In this document: positions 35,140 to 46,642 of the stretch, piece after piece
How the letters are laid out: every line of letters begins with the position of its first letter
Numbering within the stretch: the first letter of the stretch is position 1
Origin: Molossus alvarezi
Taxonomy: Eukaryota > Chordata > Mammalia > Chiroptera > Molossidae
NCBI GenBank assembly: GCA_037176705.1
Contig: CM073887.1
Location: forward strand, 22,447,501 to 22,511,500
Direction: 5' to 3'
DNA length: 64,000 nucleotides
The notes under the pieces: model-generated
Told to the model about the DNA's origin: nothing
Database searches by the model: none
Seen by the model: only the letters and a program-made list of their open reading frames with translations
Program-made: the position numbers and the translations under genes

Positions 35140-37565
35140 GGAGACTTCTGGTCAAGATGGCAGCATAGGTAAACCTGGTACTAGCCTCCTCCCACAACCA
35201 CATCAAAGTTACAACTAAACTGCAGAACAACCATGATTCAGACCTGCCTGAAATTGAGCTGAATGTAAATCCTACAACTACAAAATTAAAGAACAAGCCA
35301 CATCAAGGTTGGCTCCAGTGTGAAGGAGGCAACTTGAAAGGCACAAGAGACCTGGGGAAGAACTGAGTTGTTTGGCATCAGGGTGAAACCTGGAGAGGAA
35401 GTTTTCTCCAGGATAAACATGCTGGCAGAAGCCATTGTTCCTTTGGTGAGCCCTTCCGTTAATGGGCAGGCAGAAGGGTGCCATATCTGGGACTCCAGTA
35501 ACCTGGCTCACAGTGTTTGACCCACCCTGGTGATTCTCTGAGGCCCTGCCCAACCCAGCCTTCAGGCCCATTCAAGCTCTTTCCAGTGGCTTTACCATAG
35601 GATTGGCCTATCTTGGCTCCTGCTTCAGCTTTTTCTAAATTTTCTCAAACAAACAGCAGCATCTGGCCACAGAGAACCCCATACCTCTTGCTAAAGGGCC
35701 CCAGCCTGGCACTAGAAGCAACCAGCCTTACTTCACAGCTTGGCCTCTCCTGGGTACCTCCACGCACAGCACAAGAAGCAGCCACCTGCAGATTGCTTTG
35801 TACCTTATGGCTGGTGGCCCCAGGTAGAACACGGGCAGTGGCTATCCAGCACACCCAGTGGACAGCTTCAGACCACACTGAAGCCCCACCACCCTACCAT
35901 CTCCACAAGTGACACACTCAAGGAGTGGACTCAGTGGTTACCAGAGCCCTGATGAAGTAAGTCATGCTCTCTATGGTGGGCCCCTGCACAGCTGAAGCTC
36001 CAAGGTAGTCATAGGTCAGTGAGCACAGCCAGTCCTTGAAGCTGATCAGCCTAAGTAAATCCTTCCCATTAACATGCCAAGAGCAATCAGGCCCCAAATT
36101 ACAACAGAAAGGTGTACAGTCCACACAAGGGGTGCACCTAGAGGGTCTAGCTGGGATCATCAAGGAGGCTGTGCCACTGGACCGTACAGGACAACTACTA
36201 CAATAATAGGCCACCCTAGGAGGTCTAAGAGACATAGCAACTCTACCTAATACATACATAGAAACAAACACAGGGAAGCAGCCAAAATGAGAAGACAAAG
36301 AAATATGTCCCAAATGAAAAAACAGAACAAAACTGCAGGAAAAGAACTAAACAAAATGGAGATAAACAATCTAACATATGCAGAGTTCAAAACACTGGTT
36401 ATAAGGACACTCAAGGAACTTAGTGAGACCTTCAAGGAACTGAATGAGAACATCAACAACATAAAAAGGACCAGCCAGAAATCAAGGATGCATGAACTGA
36501 AATAAAGAATAATTTACAGGGAATCAATAGTAGTGTAGGTAAAGCCAAGAAGTAAACCACCAATTTAGAACATAAGAAAATAAAACACAACCAATCAGAA
36601 CAACAAAAAGAATCCAAAAAAATGAGGACAGTGTAAAGAGCCTCTGGGACAACTTCAAGCATACCAAAATTCGTACCATCGGGATGCCAGAAGGAGAAGA
36701 GAGAGGGCAAGAAATTGAAAACCTATTTTAAAAAATAGTGACAGAAAACTTCCCTAACTTGTTGAAGTAAACAGACTTACAAATCCAGGAAGTACTAAGA
36801 GTCCCAAACAAGTTGACCCAAAGAGGCCCACACAAAGATACATCATCATCAAAATGCAAAAGGTTAAAGACAGAACCTTAAAAGCAACGTGAAAAGCAGT
36901 TAGTTACCTACAAGGGAGCTCCCATAAGACTGTCAGTCAATTTCTCAGAAGAAACTTTGCAGGCTACAAGGGAGTGGCAAGAAATACTCAACGAGATGAA
37001 AAGCCAGGACCTACAACCAAGATTACTCTTTCATGCAAAGCTATCACTTATAATCGATGGATATATAAAGTTTCCCAGACAAGAAAAAGCTAAAGGAGTT
37101 CATCACCACCAAACCAGTATTATATGAAATGTTGAAAGGCCTTCTTAAAAAAGAAGATAAAAAATATAAACAATAAAATGGCTATACACACACATACACA
37201 CACACATATACACACACACACATATATATCAACAATTGAATCTATAAACAAAATTTACAAGCAGAACAGAAACAGACTCATAGATACTGAGAACTTTTTG
37301 TTGCTTGCCAGATAATAGGGGGGTTGGGGAGATGTGTGAAACAGGTGAAGGAATCAAGAAGTACAAACTGGTTGTTAGATTGAAGAACTTCAAATGTAAG
37401 GGGGGAGAGGGGAGCACGAAGAGATAAACCAAAGAACTTATATGCATATATGCATAACCAATGGATAAAGACAATAGTATGGGGAAAGGCAGGACGGGGG
37501 TGAGGGGGATGGGGAGGAGAGGGGGAATATGTGCAATACATTCAACAATAAAGATAGGTTAAAAA
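35140..37565 (+). mobile_element. Full-length HAL1 (half-LINE: ORF1 only)
   Basis: Starts with a typical LINE 5' end (GGAGACTTCTGGTCAAGATGG). It has about 1.1 kb of 5' UTR, an ORF1 from ATG 36287 to the family stop near 37176, and then directly an L1-like 3' UTR (AACCAAAGAACTTATATGC, CAACAATAAAGATAGG). No ORF2 is present. ORF1 text includes MRRQRNMSQMKKQ, the LWDNFKHTKIRTIGMPEGEE block and APIRLSVNFSEETLQ. A stop at 36503-36505 and later breaks disable it. Duplications AAGAAATACCTATAA at 35125-35139 and AAGAAATAACTATAA at 37566-37580 (one mismatch) mark a complete 2,426 bp insertion. Confidence 0.88.
37182..37230. repeat. (CA)n microsatellite inside the HAL1
   Basis: ACACACACATACACACACAC-type runs just after the ORF1 stop region of the HAL1. 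Confidence 0.9.
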
Positions 37566-38707
37566 AAGAAATAACTATAAAATAGATATGAAAATCAGAC
37601 ATATATAAAACAGATTAATGTGCACCTAGGAAAAATGAAATAAAACAGGAAAGGATTCTCAAAATTCAACTTAAAACAATATCCAAGAACTGAAGGAAAC
37701 ATCCAAATTTACAGATTATAACAAAAAAATCATGTTCCAGGAAAATTTGATAAATAATGTTTATTACTGAGTCATACTGCTGTTGGAATTGATCTTCATG
37801 ACAAATAAAGAAATCTCAAACAGGAAATAAGCAAATTATCAACTGAGAAAATTATCACGACAGCCTCAAAGTTCTTTGAAAGCAAAATTCAAAGCCAAGC
37901 AGACAATGTAGCAATGTCTAAAGTTCTCAAGCAATGCAAGTATTAGCCAAGAATACTAAATCCATCAGAATGTCATTCCAATGTAAAGACAGCAGGCAAA
38001 TATTCTTAAACATAAAAAAATTTAAATTTACAGCACACATGAGCCCCTTGTAGATTAAAAACATAATAACTGAGTCAAAAGAAGGAACCTGGCTATGAAG
38101 AAACTATGACTAATAAACAAGGGGTAGGGGTGCTGAATTCACTTAAATATATTACAAACACTCAAGTAGTAACAGAAGTGTGATTACTAAACATGAATGT
38201 TATGTACTTTATCAATATGAAAATTAAAATATAACCTTAAATGTTGGAAGATGAAGGAAAAGAAATGAAAAGAAAGTATGAGAGGACTAATGTCCTCAGC
38301 TTTCGTAGCAGGTTGTGAATTGATATGTGCAATTTAAAAAAATAACGTCATGAATAAAGCTCTTATTCAAACAATAAGCTATCAATCTCTTAATTTTTTC
38401 TTTATTAACCTCCTGTTCTTGGAGAAAATATTGCTTCCTTTGTCAAAGAAATATTTTTTCTGTTTTTCCTCACTTGTTTTTATTTTGTTAAATTTATATA
38501 TAATACTTCAATAAATAGCCATGTGTATCTATTTTGATATACTATTACTCTTATTCCAAGAGATAAATTCACAGGATAAGATTACTGGGTAAATGAGTGT
38601 TTGTGTGTGCCTATATAATTACTTTAAATTATATTATAACCATATTACTATCCCATAACACTAAAAATGTACATTTCCACTAAAATTATAAAAAAAAATT
38701 CCATTGC

Positions 38708-38937
38708 TGCCAAGCTGGGGTGGCTCAGGGGTTGAGCATTAACCCATGAACCAAGAGGTCACTGGTTCGATTCTAGGTCAGGGCCCATGCTCAGGTGGCA
38801 GGCTTGATACCCAGAAGGGGGCATTCAAGAGACAGCCAATCGATGTTATTTTTCTCTCATCGATGTTTCTCTCTCTCCCACTCCCTTACCCTCTTTCTCT
38901 AAAATTAATAAAAACATATTAAAGGAAAAAAATAAAA
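38708..38937 (+). repeat. Ves-type SINE, AATAAAAA-tail variant
   Basis: Head GCCAAGCTGGGGTGGCTCAG, tail ATTAATAAAAACATATT. Flanks TTCCATTGC and TACCATTGC. Inserted in an old L1. Confidence 0.87.
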
Positions 38938-39788
38938 GAATACCATTGCCCATCTTATTTTCTCTATATCTTTCAGCAATACATGCTATCACTCTTTTTA
39001 CTTTCTCCCAATCTGAGAATAGAGAATAGATCATGGTATCTCTAATTTATGTTTTCTTGAATATTTGTATATTTGAATATCATTTTATATGCTACTGGTC
39101 ACTTATATTCTTCTGTGAAATTCCTATTCATATCCCTGAGCATTTGTCTACTGGATCATTTTTCTTTTATAAGAATTGTTAATATATTCAACATATTGAT
39201 TTCTCAGTGTTTCCATGTTCCCTTGTCTTTCCACATTTTTGATAATATCTTCCCTCAGCTCAATGGTGTATCTAGTAATAGATATTTAGTTTTGTATTTT
39301 GTAAGTGTCCTGCCATCATGGTTATAAAATTCTCACATATGGCTAGACCACTTTTATATTTTTCCAAATATTTTCCTGAAATATTTATGACATCATCTTT
39401 CATCCTACATGGTTGCTCCATCTGGAAGATTTTTTTGTATGTGCTGTCTTTATACTATCATTTCAATTAGTATTATTTATCTGGAAAGGCAAGTACTACA
39501 GCCTTGACAATCTTTTTTCATAAACCTTAGGACTATAATAAAGCATTTATTTCCCAATATTAATTAAATATTTGGATATCCAAATTATTTGGGTATTTTA
39601 AAAGAGGTAGTAAAATTCTAATTTACTCCACTGTTATTCTAATAGAATGTAATGTTAATTGTATTGTAATAAATTAACATATTAATTTGAGAAAATCTGA
39701 CATTTCTGTGGTATTAAAATTTTCTCTTTTTGATTACAAAGAACATTATGGAGATAACTGGGGAAATGTGAATAAGATCTGTAAATTA

Positions 39789-40034
39789 GCCCTGGCTGCT
39801 TTTGCTCAGCGGTTAGAGCATTGACCCATAGTCCAGAGAGATGGGAGTCCAGTTCCCGCTAAGGGCATGTACTCTGGTTGCAGTTTGTCCCTGGCCCCGG
39901 TTGGGGTCGTGTGGGTGGCAGCCAGTAGATGTGTCTCTCTCACATCAATGTTTCTCTCTCTTCCTCCCTCTCTCCCCCTTGCTCTATCTGAAGATGAATG
40001 CAAAAGTGTCCTCGGCTGAGGATTAAAAAAAAAA
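39789..40034 (+). repeat. Ves SINE
   Basis: Head GCCCTGGCTGCTTTTGCTCAG. Exact 15 bp duplications AAGATCTGTAAATTA at 39774-39788 and 40035-40049. Confidence 0.93.
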
Positions 40035-40433
40035 AAGATCTGTAAATTAAACAATAACACTGTATCAATATATTTTTGTCTTCACTATATACAGATTATA
40101 TTTCTGCTTCTATTCTTACCTTGCTACTGCTTGTTAGTCAAAAGAAAAGCTATTAATACTTTTGCATATTTATCGTGTATCCAATAATCTTACCAAAGCC
40201 CCTATTAATTCCTGTAGAAAAAATGTTCAAGAACCTCTTAGATTTTCCTAGATCATAGCATTAACAATCAAAAAGTAGTGTTATTTCTTCTTCTCTAGAA
40301 TCTATATTAACTATCTTGTACTTACAAGAACATCAAAATATTAGTTAAATAATAACAGCACATAACATTTTTTCTGATTTTCATAGAAATGGCTTTAACA
40401 TTTAAAATGATGTTTAGTAAACAGCATCATATT

Positions 40434-40472
40434 CAGACACACACACAGACACACACACTTCCTCCCCCCCTC
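40434..40472. repeat. Short (CA)n and C tract
   Basis: CAGACACACACACAGACACACACAC followed by CTTCCTCCCCCCCTC. Confidence 0.85.
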
Positions 40473-40989
40473 AGAGTCTTATTCGGGTGGCCTACTAAAA
40501 TCTATTATACGTTTTTTTTCCTACATTAATATCGTTACATCATTTTTCTATCTTAATTTGTTTTGATGTAATTTACTTAAAAGGTAGATATCTTAACATT
40601 AAACCATCTTTGAATTCCATGAATCAATTCTAAATGGTCATAGTACATGTTTTTATTACAATGTTGGAGTATGTTGGTTAAAGTTTTAGTTAGAATTTTG
40701 CATCCATAATCTTAAGTGAAATTGATCTTTTTCAGTTGTATTATTCCAGTAACTTTTTCATGTTATGATGGTTGTATAAAATGCACTGGGGTGGTTATCA
40801 TCTTTTTTAATGTACCAGAAAAATATCAGCAATATTTGAATTATGTGCTCATAACATGTTAGAAAGAACCCAGTGACAGTGCTTTTTACTTTTTCCAATT
40901 TTAACAAATATTCTTATCAATTTTTCTAGTTCACATTAGGTATGAATTTTGCTAATTTATATAGCTATAATACCATTAATTTTCTCTAT

Positions 40990-41543
40990 GAATTAACATG
41001 TTACACATGTTCAGGTGCGCTGAGATAGGCAGAGGTCCCAGTTGGGTGAGTCACTTGGTGCCTCTCCGAGGATCCAAGAAAAAAGCTATATGCCTCTCTT
41101 ATTTCTGCAACAAAGATTAGTGGGCTCTCAAACCACAAGGGTAAAGAAACTTCAGGCCTGTGTTCAGCTTCTCTCTAGAAACCTAGATCTTATCTCTTCC
41201 ATAGGGATTTTCAATTCCAGTTAACTAGTTCTGTCTTGCTCAGAGAGGACAAAAGTCCTCCACTAATTTACTTTATTGTCAAACTATCAGATTCAACACC
41301 CAACTTACATGGTTAAGATCAGGTCACCCAAACATGGAAGCTGCTGCAAGTAACTTATGGATGAACTGGACGTGAGACCAGATGGGGTACAGAGACTTGT
41401 ACTATCTTCCCAGAAACCCCTGTGATCCTGTGATTCTCTCACAAAGTAAATCTTAATTGTTTGATGACATGTTTGCTTACACCATCCTGCCAGTTTACCT
41501 ATGCAGTGGTAACTTCCTTACACCAACCATAAGTTTAACCTAC
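40990..41543. other. Intron next to the 41544-41652 exon; possible old repeat
   Basis: GC content rises between 41010 and 41500 (GTTCAGGTGCGCTGAGATAGG onward), which suggests an old LTR or DNA element, but none could be named. The GTAGGT donor is at 41538-41543. Confidence 0.4.
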
Positions 41544-41652
41544 CTCAAATTCCGCGTGTCTGTGAATATCCTCTGCTCGCTGCCTGCTGAGGATAAATTC
41601 TGCTTCATTTGCTACTCTTACTAGATGATCCTTCATTGTTTGGCTCAGCAAC
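41544..41652 (-). CDS. LRBA: LRBA internal coding exon (pre-PH-BEACH block, upstream of the 39 kb intron)
   Basis: On the minus strand an acceptor (CCTCTTTATAG) precedes 109 bp that end in GAG before a GTAGGT donor. The first base completes a split codon; the other 108 bp read as 36 open codons starting [16 protein letters not shown] and ending [10 protein letters not shown]. From memory this matches the LRBA/neurobeachin family, in the conserved region (Pfam DUF1088 type) N-terminal to the PH-BEACH module. The exon ends in phase 0, which fits the phase 0 start of the exon at 2469. NBEA has a closely related but, as I recall it, slightly different wording here, so LRBA is preferred. The exon carries no stop or frameshift. 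Confidence 0.85.
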
Positions 41653-41795
41653 CTATAAAGAGGTAAAATTAACTATATATATATATGTATACACATACAC
41701 TATATATGATCATTCACTGTTGTTGGGGAAAAAAGAATTATTTCCTCTCATATCTGACATCATACCCAATGAAGTAACATTACTTCATACTAAAT

Positions 41796-42045
41796 CAGTG
41801 ATTTTCAAACAGTGTGCCACAATAATTTTTAAAACATGCAATACCTGACTATTTGAACTCTTTTCCTTTAGACAGTCAAATTAAAAAATGACAAAAGCCA
41901 ACACAATAGCTGTCTGGTATGAATGAATCAAAATCATACCTAAATTTTTTTGTCAGATCAGCAAAAAGTATATTTTTTGCTGTGCTGCAGAATTTTGGTA
42001 ATTAGTTTGTGTGTGCCATGAGATGAAAAAGGTTGAAAATCACTG
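41796..42045. mobile_element. Non-autonomous hAT element with 8 bp duplication
   Basis: A 250 bp element with inverted ends CAGTGATTTTCAAAC and GTTGAAAATCACTG. It is flanked by TACTAAAT (41788-41795) and CACTAAAT (42046-42053), an 8 bp hAT-size duplication with one mismatch. It has no coding capacity and lies 144 bp upstream (in gene sense) of the LRBA exon at 41544-41652. Confidence 0.8.
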
Positions 42046-42681
42046 CACTAAATGACTTAAGACTATTAACAGCAAAAAGCTATCCTCCTGGCAAGAGCAA
42101 ATTAGCTTTTATGAAACTAGCTATGTAACAAAGTAACTAAAAATGCTTAATTAAATTTATGTTTCAATCTTTTAAAAGATATTGAAGAGTTTCCAAGGCA
42201 GCCAAGATCGTAGGAGAACAAAGCACGCAAAAGACATTCAGCCTGACTTTTCCACTGGAGCATTTGGGAACAGGTAAGAATAGAGAAGCTAGGCAGAGCT
42301 ATGTTCAGTCTTACAGAGCTGGGGGACACAAAGAGGAATTTTATGACTTGTCAAGGTAGAGGGGGTCCTAGTAGATTACCCAGGCTCACAGAAGAAACCC
42401 AGCTATACCTTAGGAAATAAGAAATAGACCAGACTTCCAATATACAAAAACATTATGGTGATTTATATTCAGATTAACTAGCTAAATAAAAAAGCTAAAA
42501 ATTTTTTTCAGAATCTCTGAAAAAATCTCTCAGAGTGTGGGAGGAATAAAACACCCAGAAACGAATGCACAAGATCCATAGTAAAAGCCCAGATTTTCAG
42601 AAGACCACATAAGCTATATTGTTAGGAGCAAGAAAACTGAAAATTGGAAAAACTCACGCAAAGAACTTTTTAAAATTTTTT

Positions 42682-42887
42682 TTCTCTTTATTAATTTTAG
42701 AGAGAGAGAAAGAGAGATGGAAACATGGATGAGAGAGAACATCAATTGGCCACCTCCTGCATGCCCCCCCCCCCCCCGCCCAGGGATTTGGCCCACAACC
42801 TGGACATTGTACCCTAACTGGGAATCAAACTGGTGACCTCTTGGTGCATGGGTCAACGTTCAATCACTGAGCCACACTAGCAGGGCT
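42682..42887 (-). repeat. Ves-type SINE, variant
   Basis: Reverse copy starting TTTCTCTTTATTAATTTTAG, with a C run at about 42765-42777, ending in head ACACTAGCAGGGC. First of three tandem-like reverse copies. Confidence 0.87.
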
Positions 42888-42900
42888 CTTATAAAATACT

Positions 42901-43138
42901 TTTTTTTTTTAATCCTCACCTAAGGATATTTTTCTGTTTATCGTCAGGTAGAGTGGGAGTGAAGGGGAGAGAGAGAGAAACATTGAGAGAGAGACTCATC
43001 AACTGGTTGCCTCCCGCATGACCCTGACTGGGGCCGGGACAAACCCCAACCCATGTACGTGCCCTTGACTGGAATCCAGCCCTTGACTCTTTGGTCCATG
43101 GGCCGACGCTCTAACTACTAAGCCAAACCGGTCAGGAC
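42901..43138 (-). repeat. Ves SINE
   Basis: Reverse copy from T-run and CACCTAAGGATATTTTTCTG to AAACCGGTCAGGAC. Lies 13 bp after the previous SINE. Confidence 0.9.
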
Positions 43139-43185
43139 CTCACAAAGACTTCTAAAAGTCCAGTTTTTAATCAATCAGCTCAGGC

Positions 43186-43427
43186 TTTTTTTTTTTAAAT
43201 CCTCACCCGGGGATATTTCCCGTTTATCATCAGATAGAGTGGGAGGGAAAAAAGAGAGAGAGAAACATGATGTGAGAGAGATATGTCAACTGGTTGCCCC
43301 CCGCACGCCCCGACTAAGGCCAGGACAAACCACAACCGAGATACACGTAGCCCTTGACTGGAATCGAACCCACAACTCAATGGTCCACAGGCCGACGCTC
43401 TAACTGTGGAGCCAAACCGGCCAGAGC
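43186..43427 (-). repeat. Ves SINE
   Basis: Reverse copy from T-run to AACCGGCCAGAGC. Flanks AATCAGCTC and AATTAGCTC suggest a duplication. Confidence 0.9.
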
Positions 43428-44249
43428 AATTAGCTCTGTCTTAAATGAACAGAATCAGCACCTAGTCAACTGCTAATCAGAAATCGAAAGGAAATCCTCT
43501 CAAGAGGAAGATATTATCATCTACAGACTTACACTCACCTATGCGATTTTAAAAATACTTTCCAACATCCAATCACAAATTAACAGGCATAATAAGAGAA
43601 CAAAAAATTAGTAAAAATCAATTAGAAACCAACTCACAGAAAACTAAGACAGTCAAGTTTCATATCTGAACACTGAAATAAATGTAGTTATAGTTAAGAA
43701 CAACAGTCTATGAAAAAGAATTCCAGGAAAGATGGAAAATTGTAGAATTACTGAACAAAACAAACATGAAATTAGTAATAGATTTTCAAGCGTAGGAAAC
43801 TCAACTAAACAAGAACTACTTATTTGAAAGAAGGATAGTTACAACTGAACTGGAGCATAAGAAAAATGATGAAAATGTGGCAAAAAACACAACAGACACA
43901 TAGGACGTGGTAAAAAAGGTCTAACGTGAATGTTTATGAAGTAAAAAGAGAAGACTATTTAGAGGTAATTAGGAAAGAGCAATATTTGAAGAGAAATGGA
44001 AAAGAAAGAGCAATTATTTTTCAAAAAATACGGGGAAAAAACAATACTAAGCCATATGTTCAAATGCTACAAATTCCAAATATGATAAAAGAAAATTACA
44101 CCCCATCCTATTAAAGTTAAAACCATCAAATGAACAGTATCTTAATAGCAGCCAGGGGAAGGGGAAAAGTGAAAGAGGTAAAGATGCCTGCAGATGCCTT
44201 CAAAAGAACATGAGTAAGACTGATGGGAGCCATATAAGAATGAAATGTG

Positions 44250-44669
44250 CCCTAGCAGGTCTGGCTCAGCGGTTAGAGTGTCAGCCCATGGACCAAAGAG
44301 TCACAGGTTCAACTCCGGTCAAGGCACATACCTCAGTTATGGTTCATCCCCAACCCTGGTTGGGATCGTGCAGGAGGCAACTAGTAGATGTGTCCCTCTA
44401 CCGTCAATGTTTCTCTCTCTCTCCCTCCCTCTCACTCTATCTGAAGGTAAATAGGAAAAAACTATGTCAGTGGTTAGAGTGGGCTCAATTCCTGGTCAAG
44501 GGCACATACCTGGGTTGCAGGTTCAATCCTCACCCCTGACCAAGGCATATGCTGGAGGCAACCAACCAATGTGTCTTCTCTGACTTCAGTGTCTCTCTCC
44601 CTCCCTCCTACTCTCTCTGAAATCCAATGGAAAAAATATCCTTGGGTGAGGATTAATAAAAAATAGAAA
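44250..44669 (+). repeat. Dimeric Ves SINE
   Basis: A full unit with head GCCCTAGCAGGTCTGGCTCAG and tail GGTAAATAGGAAAAAACTATG is followed at 44468 by a second unit. The second lacks the first ten or so head bases (it starts AGTGGTTAGAGTGGGCTC) and ends CCTTGGGTGAGGATTAATAAA. One A-rich tail closes the pair. Confidence 0.85.
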
Positions 44670-44789
44670 AAAAAAATGCAATATGCAATGACATCTTCAA
44701 AGTGCTAAATGAAAATAACAGCTAACTAAGAATTCTATACCCAAAAAGTATCTTCTGATAATGAAAGTGAAGGTATCCAGAATACACTA

Positions 44790-45241
44790 CTATGAAGTAT
44801 TTTTCTGAACTCCCCTGATCTGCCTAAAGGCAGAGTCTCCCAAAAGAATTCAACTGTCATAAATCCTCTCCACTAAAGTTTCACAACCAGGGAAGACTGA
44901 ATCCCATCACCTGGAGACTAGACGTCAACACCTGGATAAGAAATCGCCAAAAGGAACAATGTCACTAAACTCTGTCTCCCATCTGTTCTCCTAAGGGTCC
45001 ATTTATCTTTCCTAAAAGTCATTTCACATAAGTGCCCTTCTCCCTTCCCTCTCCCCTATTAAGATGGTATAAACTCTCACATCTTAACCTCTGCTTTGAG
45101 TCACATATTTCTGGGAAGTGCCTCCAACATACATAAATTTTTTTTTTAATCTATCTTTTCTCTTGTCAATCTGTCTTTTGTTAGTTTGATTCAGAGGTCC
45201 CTAACCAAAGAATCTAAGAAAGTAAAGAAAACGTTTTTCCT
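44790..45241 (+). repeat. LTR-like block (old ERV1-type solo LTR)
   Basis: GATGGTATAAACTCTCACATC, CTCTGCTTTGAGTCACATATT, TTTCTGGGAAGTGCCTCCAA and CTGTCTTTTGTTAGTTTGATT follow the layout of an LTR promoter and R/U5 region. Termini and duplication were not resolved. Confidence 0.5.
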
Positions 45242-45590
45242 CAAGCAAAAGCAAACCACAGACATTTAATGACCAACAAAATAGAATTTGTCAATAGACA
45301 ACCCACATTAAAGAAGGTTCTTCAGACGAAAAAAAAATAGTATCAGACCAACGAAAGACAAGGAAGTAAAAAAATAAAGCAATGGAAAAGGTAAACCTGT
45401 AAGTAAATCTGAAAGTATATTGAATATTTACAATTATAATAATCACTTCTAACATTCAAATATATAATCTTAAAATTCATAACGATAGCACTGAAGGCTA
45501 CAGAAATAAAAGAAAATCAGTGCTGCAATGTTCTTTTATGGTCCATAATTTGGTGAAAGAACCAATTTATTTAAGATGTTAACAACTCTG

Positions 45591-45872
45591 CCTTGGCTGG
45601 GTGGTTCAATGACTTGGAGCATCATCCTGTAGACCAAAAAGTTGTGGGTTTGACTCCAAGTCAGGGCACATACCTAGGTTGCAGGTTCAATCCCCAGTTG
45701 GGGCAAGTACAGAAGGCAACAGATCCATGTTTCTCTCTCACATCAATGTCTCTCTGTCTGTCTCTGTCTGTTTGTCCGTCTGTCTCTCTATCCCTCCCTC
45801 CTTCTAGGCCTCCCTCCCCCCTCCCTCTCTAATAATCAAGAAAAAACATCCTACGGTAAGGATAAAAAAAAA
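45591..45872 (+). repeat. Ves-type SINE with CTGT-rich tract
   Basis: Head GCCTTGGCTGGGTGGTTCAATG, CT/TCTG tract at 45749-45830, tail ACATCCTACGGTAAGGATAAA. Flanks with AACTCT on both sides. Confidence 0.88.
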
Positions 45873-46052
45873 TTTTAAACTCTAATATTCATATTGCAAT
45901 CACTACACAACTACTAAAGGTATCTAAATCAATGTATAAGCAATCAGCTAATAAAAAATAGAACAAAAATATTTAGCTCAAAAGAAGAAAACAAAATGAA
46001 AAAAAGGGATCTGCAAAACATGGAACAAATATAAAGGACACAAATAATAAGA

Positions 46053-46642
46053 TGTGGCCTCCAAGAAGAATAATTAATTTGATATGAACCCCAAGAAGAA
46101 ATGTATCTACTGAGATGGACTCCCCATAGATGGGCCCACATTTTATGAATAATGAAAGTCCAGCAGCCATTTGCTGACAGGGGTCTTCATGTACTCTACA
46201 CCAGGAAAACTTCAGACTGAACTCTTGGCTTCCCCCATTATGCCCTGCTTTTTTGGCATCTAAATCACCCACTGCAGGGATTCTCTGGTTTTGTCTTTTG
46301 AACAAGGGACTGAGACCTCCCCCTGTCCAATCAGAACTGCACAATTATATCCTCATTTGCATCTACACCAATCAATCTGAACAACCAATCAGAAAACAGG
46401 ATACCAACCAATCAGAACTGTATGATTTGGAGCAATCAAAAGTGTACAAATTTGGAAACCTCGTTTGCATAAAACTGGGACAATTGGGAACCTGGGCAGG
46501 AACTCTATAAAGGTGGCCTCCCCTTTGTCTCAGTGGCACACACTTTCAGTATCACCAGAGCCTGCATTTCCCAGGTTTGCCAACTGTTTCACCTGAATAA
46601 AGTCACTCCTTTTCCACACCTCTTTGGGAGTTTTGGTTTACA
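46053..46642 (+). mobile_element. Solo LTR of an endogenous retrovirus (ERV1 type)
   Basis: A 590 bp unit beginning TGTGGCC and ending TTTACA, with exact 4 bp duplications AAGA at 46049-46052 and 46643-46646. It has repeated CCAATCAGAAC boxes (CCAAT/CP1 type), a TATAAA at 46506-46511 and AATAAA at 46596-46601, in the correct order U3-R-U5. No internal retroviral genes remain, so it arose by LTR-LTR recombination. Class by appearance: gamma-like. Confidence 0.85.

Larger units (their letters stand above)
38345..40985 (-). mobile_element. Old degenerate L1, minus strand, split by two SINEs
   Basis: Reverse L1 ORF2 text is spread through the region: ACAGGATAAGATTACTGGGT (38571), TTCCTATTCATATCCCTGAGC (39121), TGAATTCCATGAATCAATTC (40610) and TTTTGCATCCATAATCTTAA (40694). 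The Ves copies at 38708 and 39789 interrupt it. It is too decayed for a continuous reading frame, and the limits are approximate. Confidence 0.55.
43440..46048 (+). mobile_element. Old HAL1/L1 ORF1-type remnant, multiply interrupted
   Basis: Text typical of the ORF1 3' part of HAL1/L1M: CAATGACATCTTCAAAGTGC, ATTCTATACCCAAAAAGTAT (44730), AGAAGGTTCTTCAGACGAA (45313) and ACTACTAAAGGTATCTAAATC (45910). It is interrupted by a Ves dimer (44250), an LTR-like block (about 44790-45241) and a Ves (45591). Assignment is tentative. Confidence 0.45.

Noticed and set aside
35613..35912. 99-codon frame and its neighbours on both strands
   Set aside because: They fall in the 5' UTR of the HAL1 element; no known ORF0-like protein recognised.
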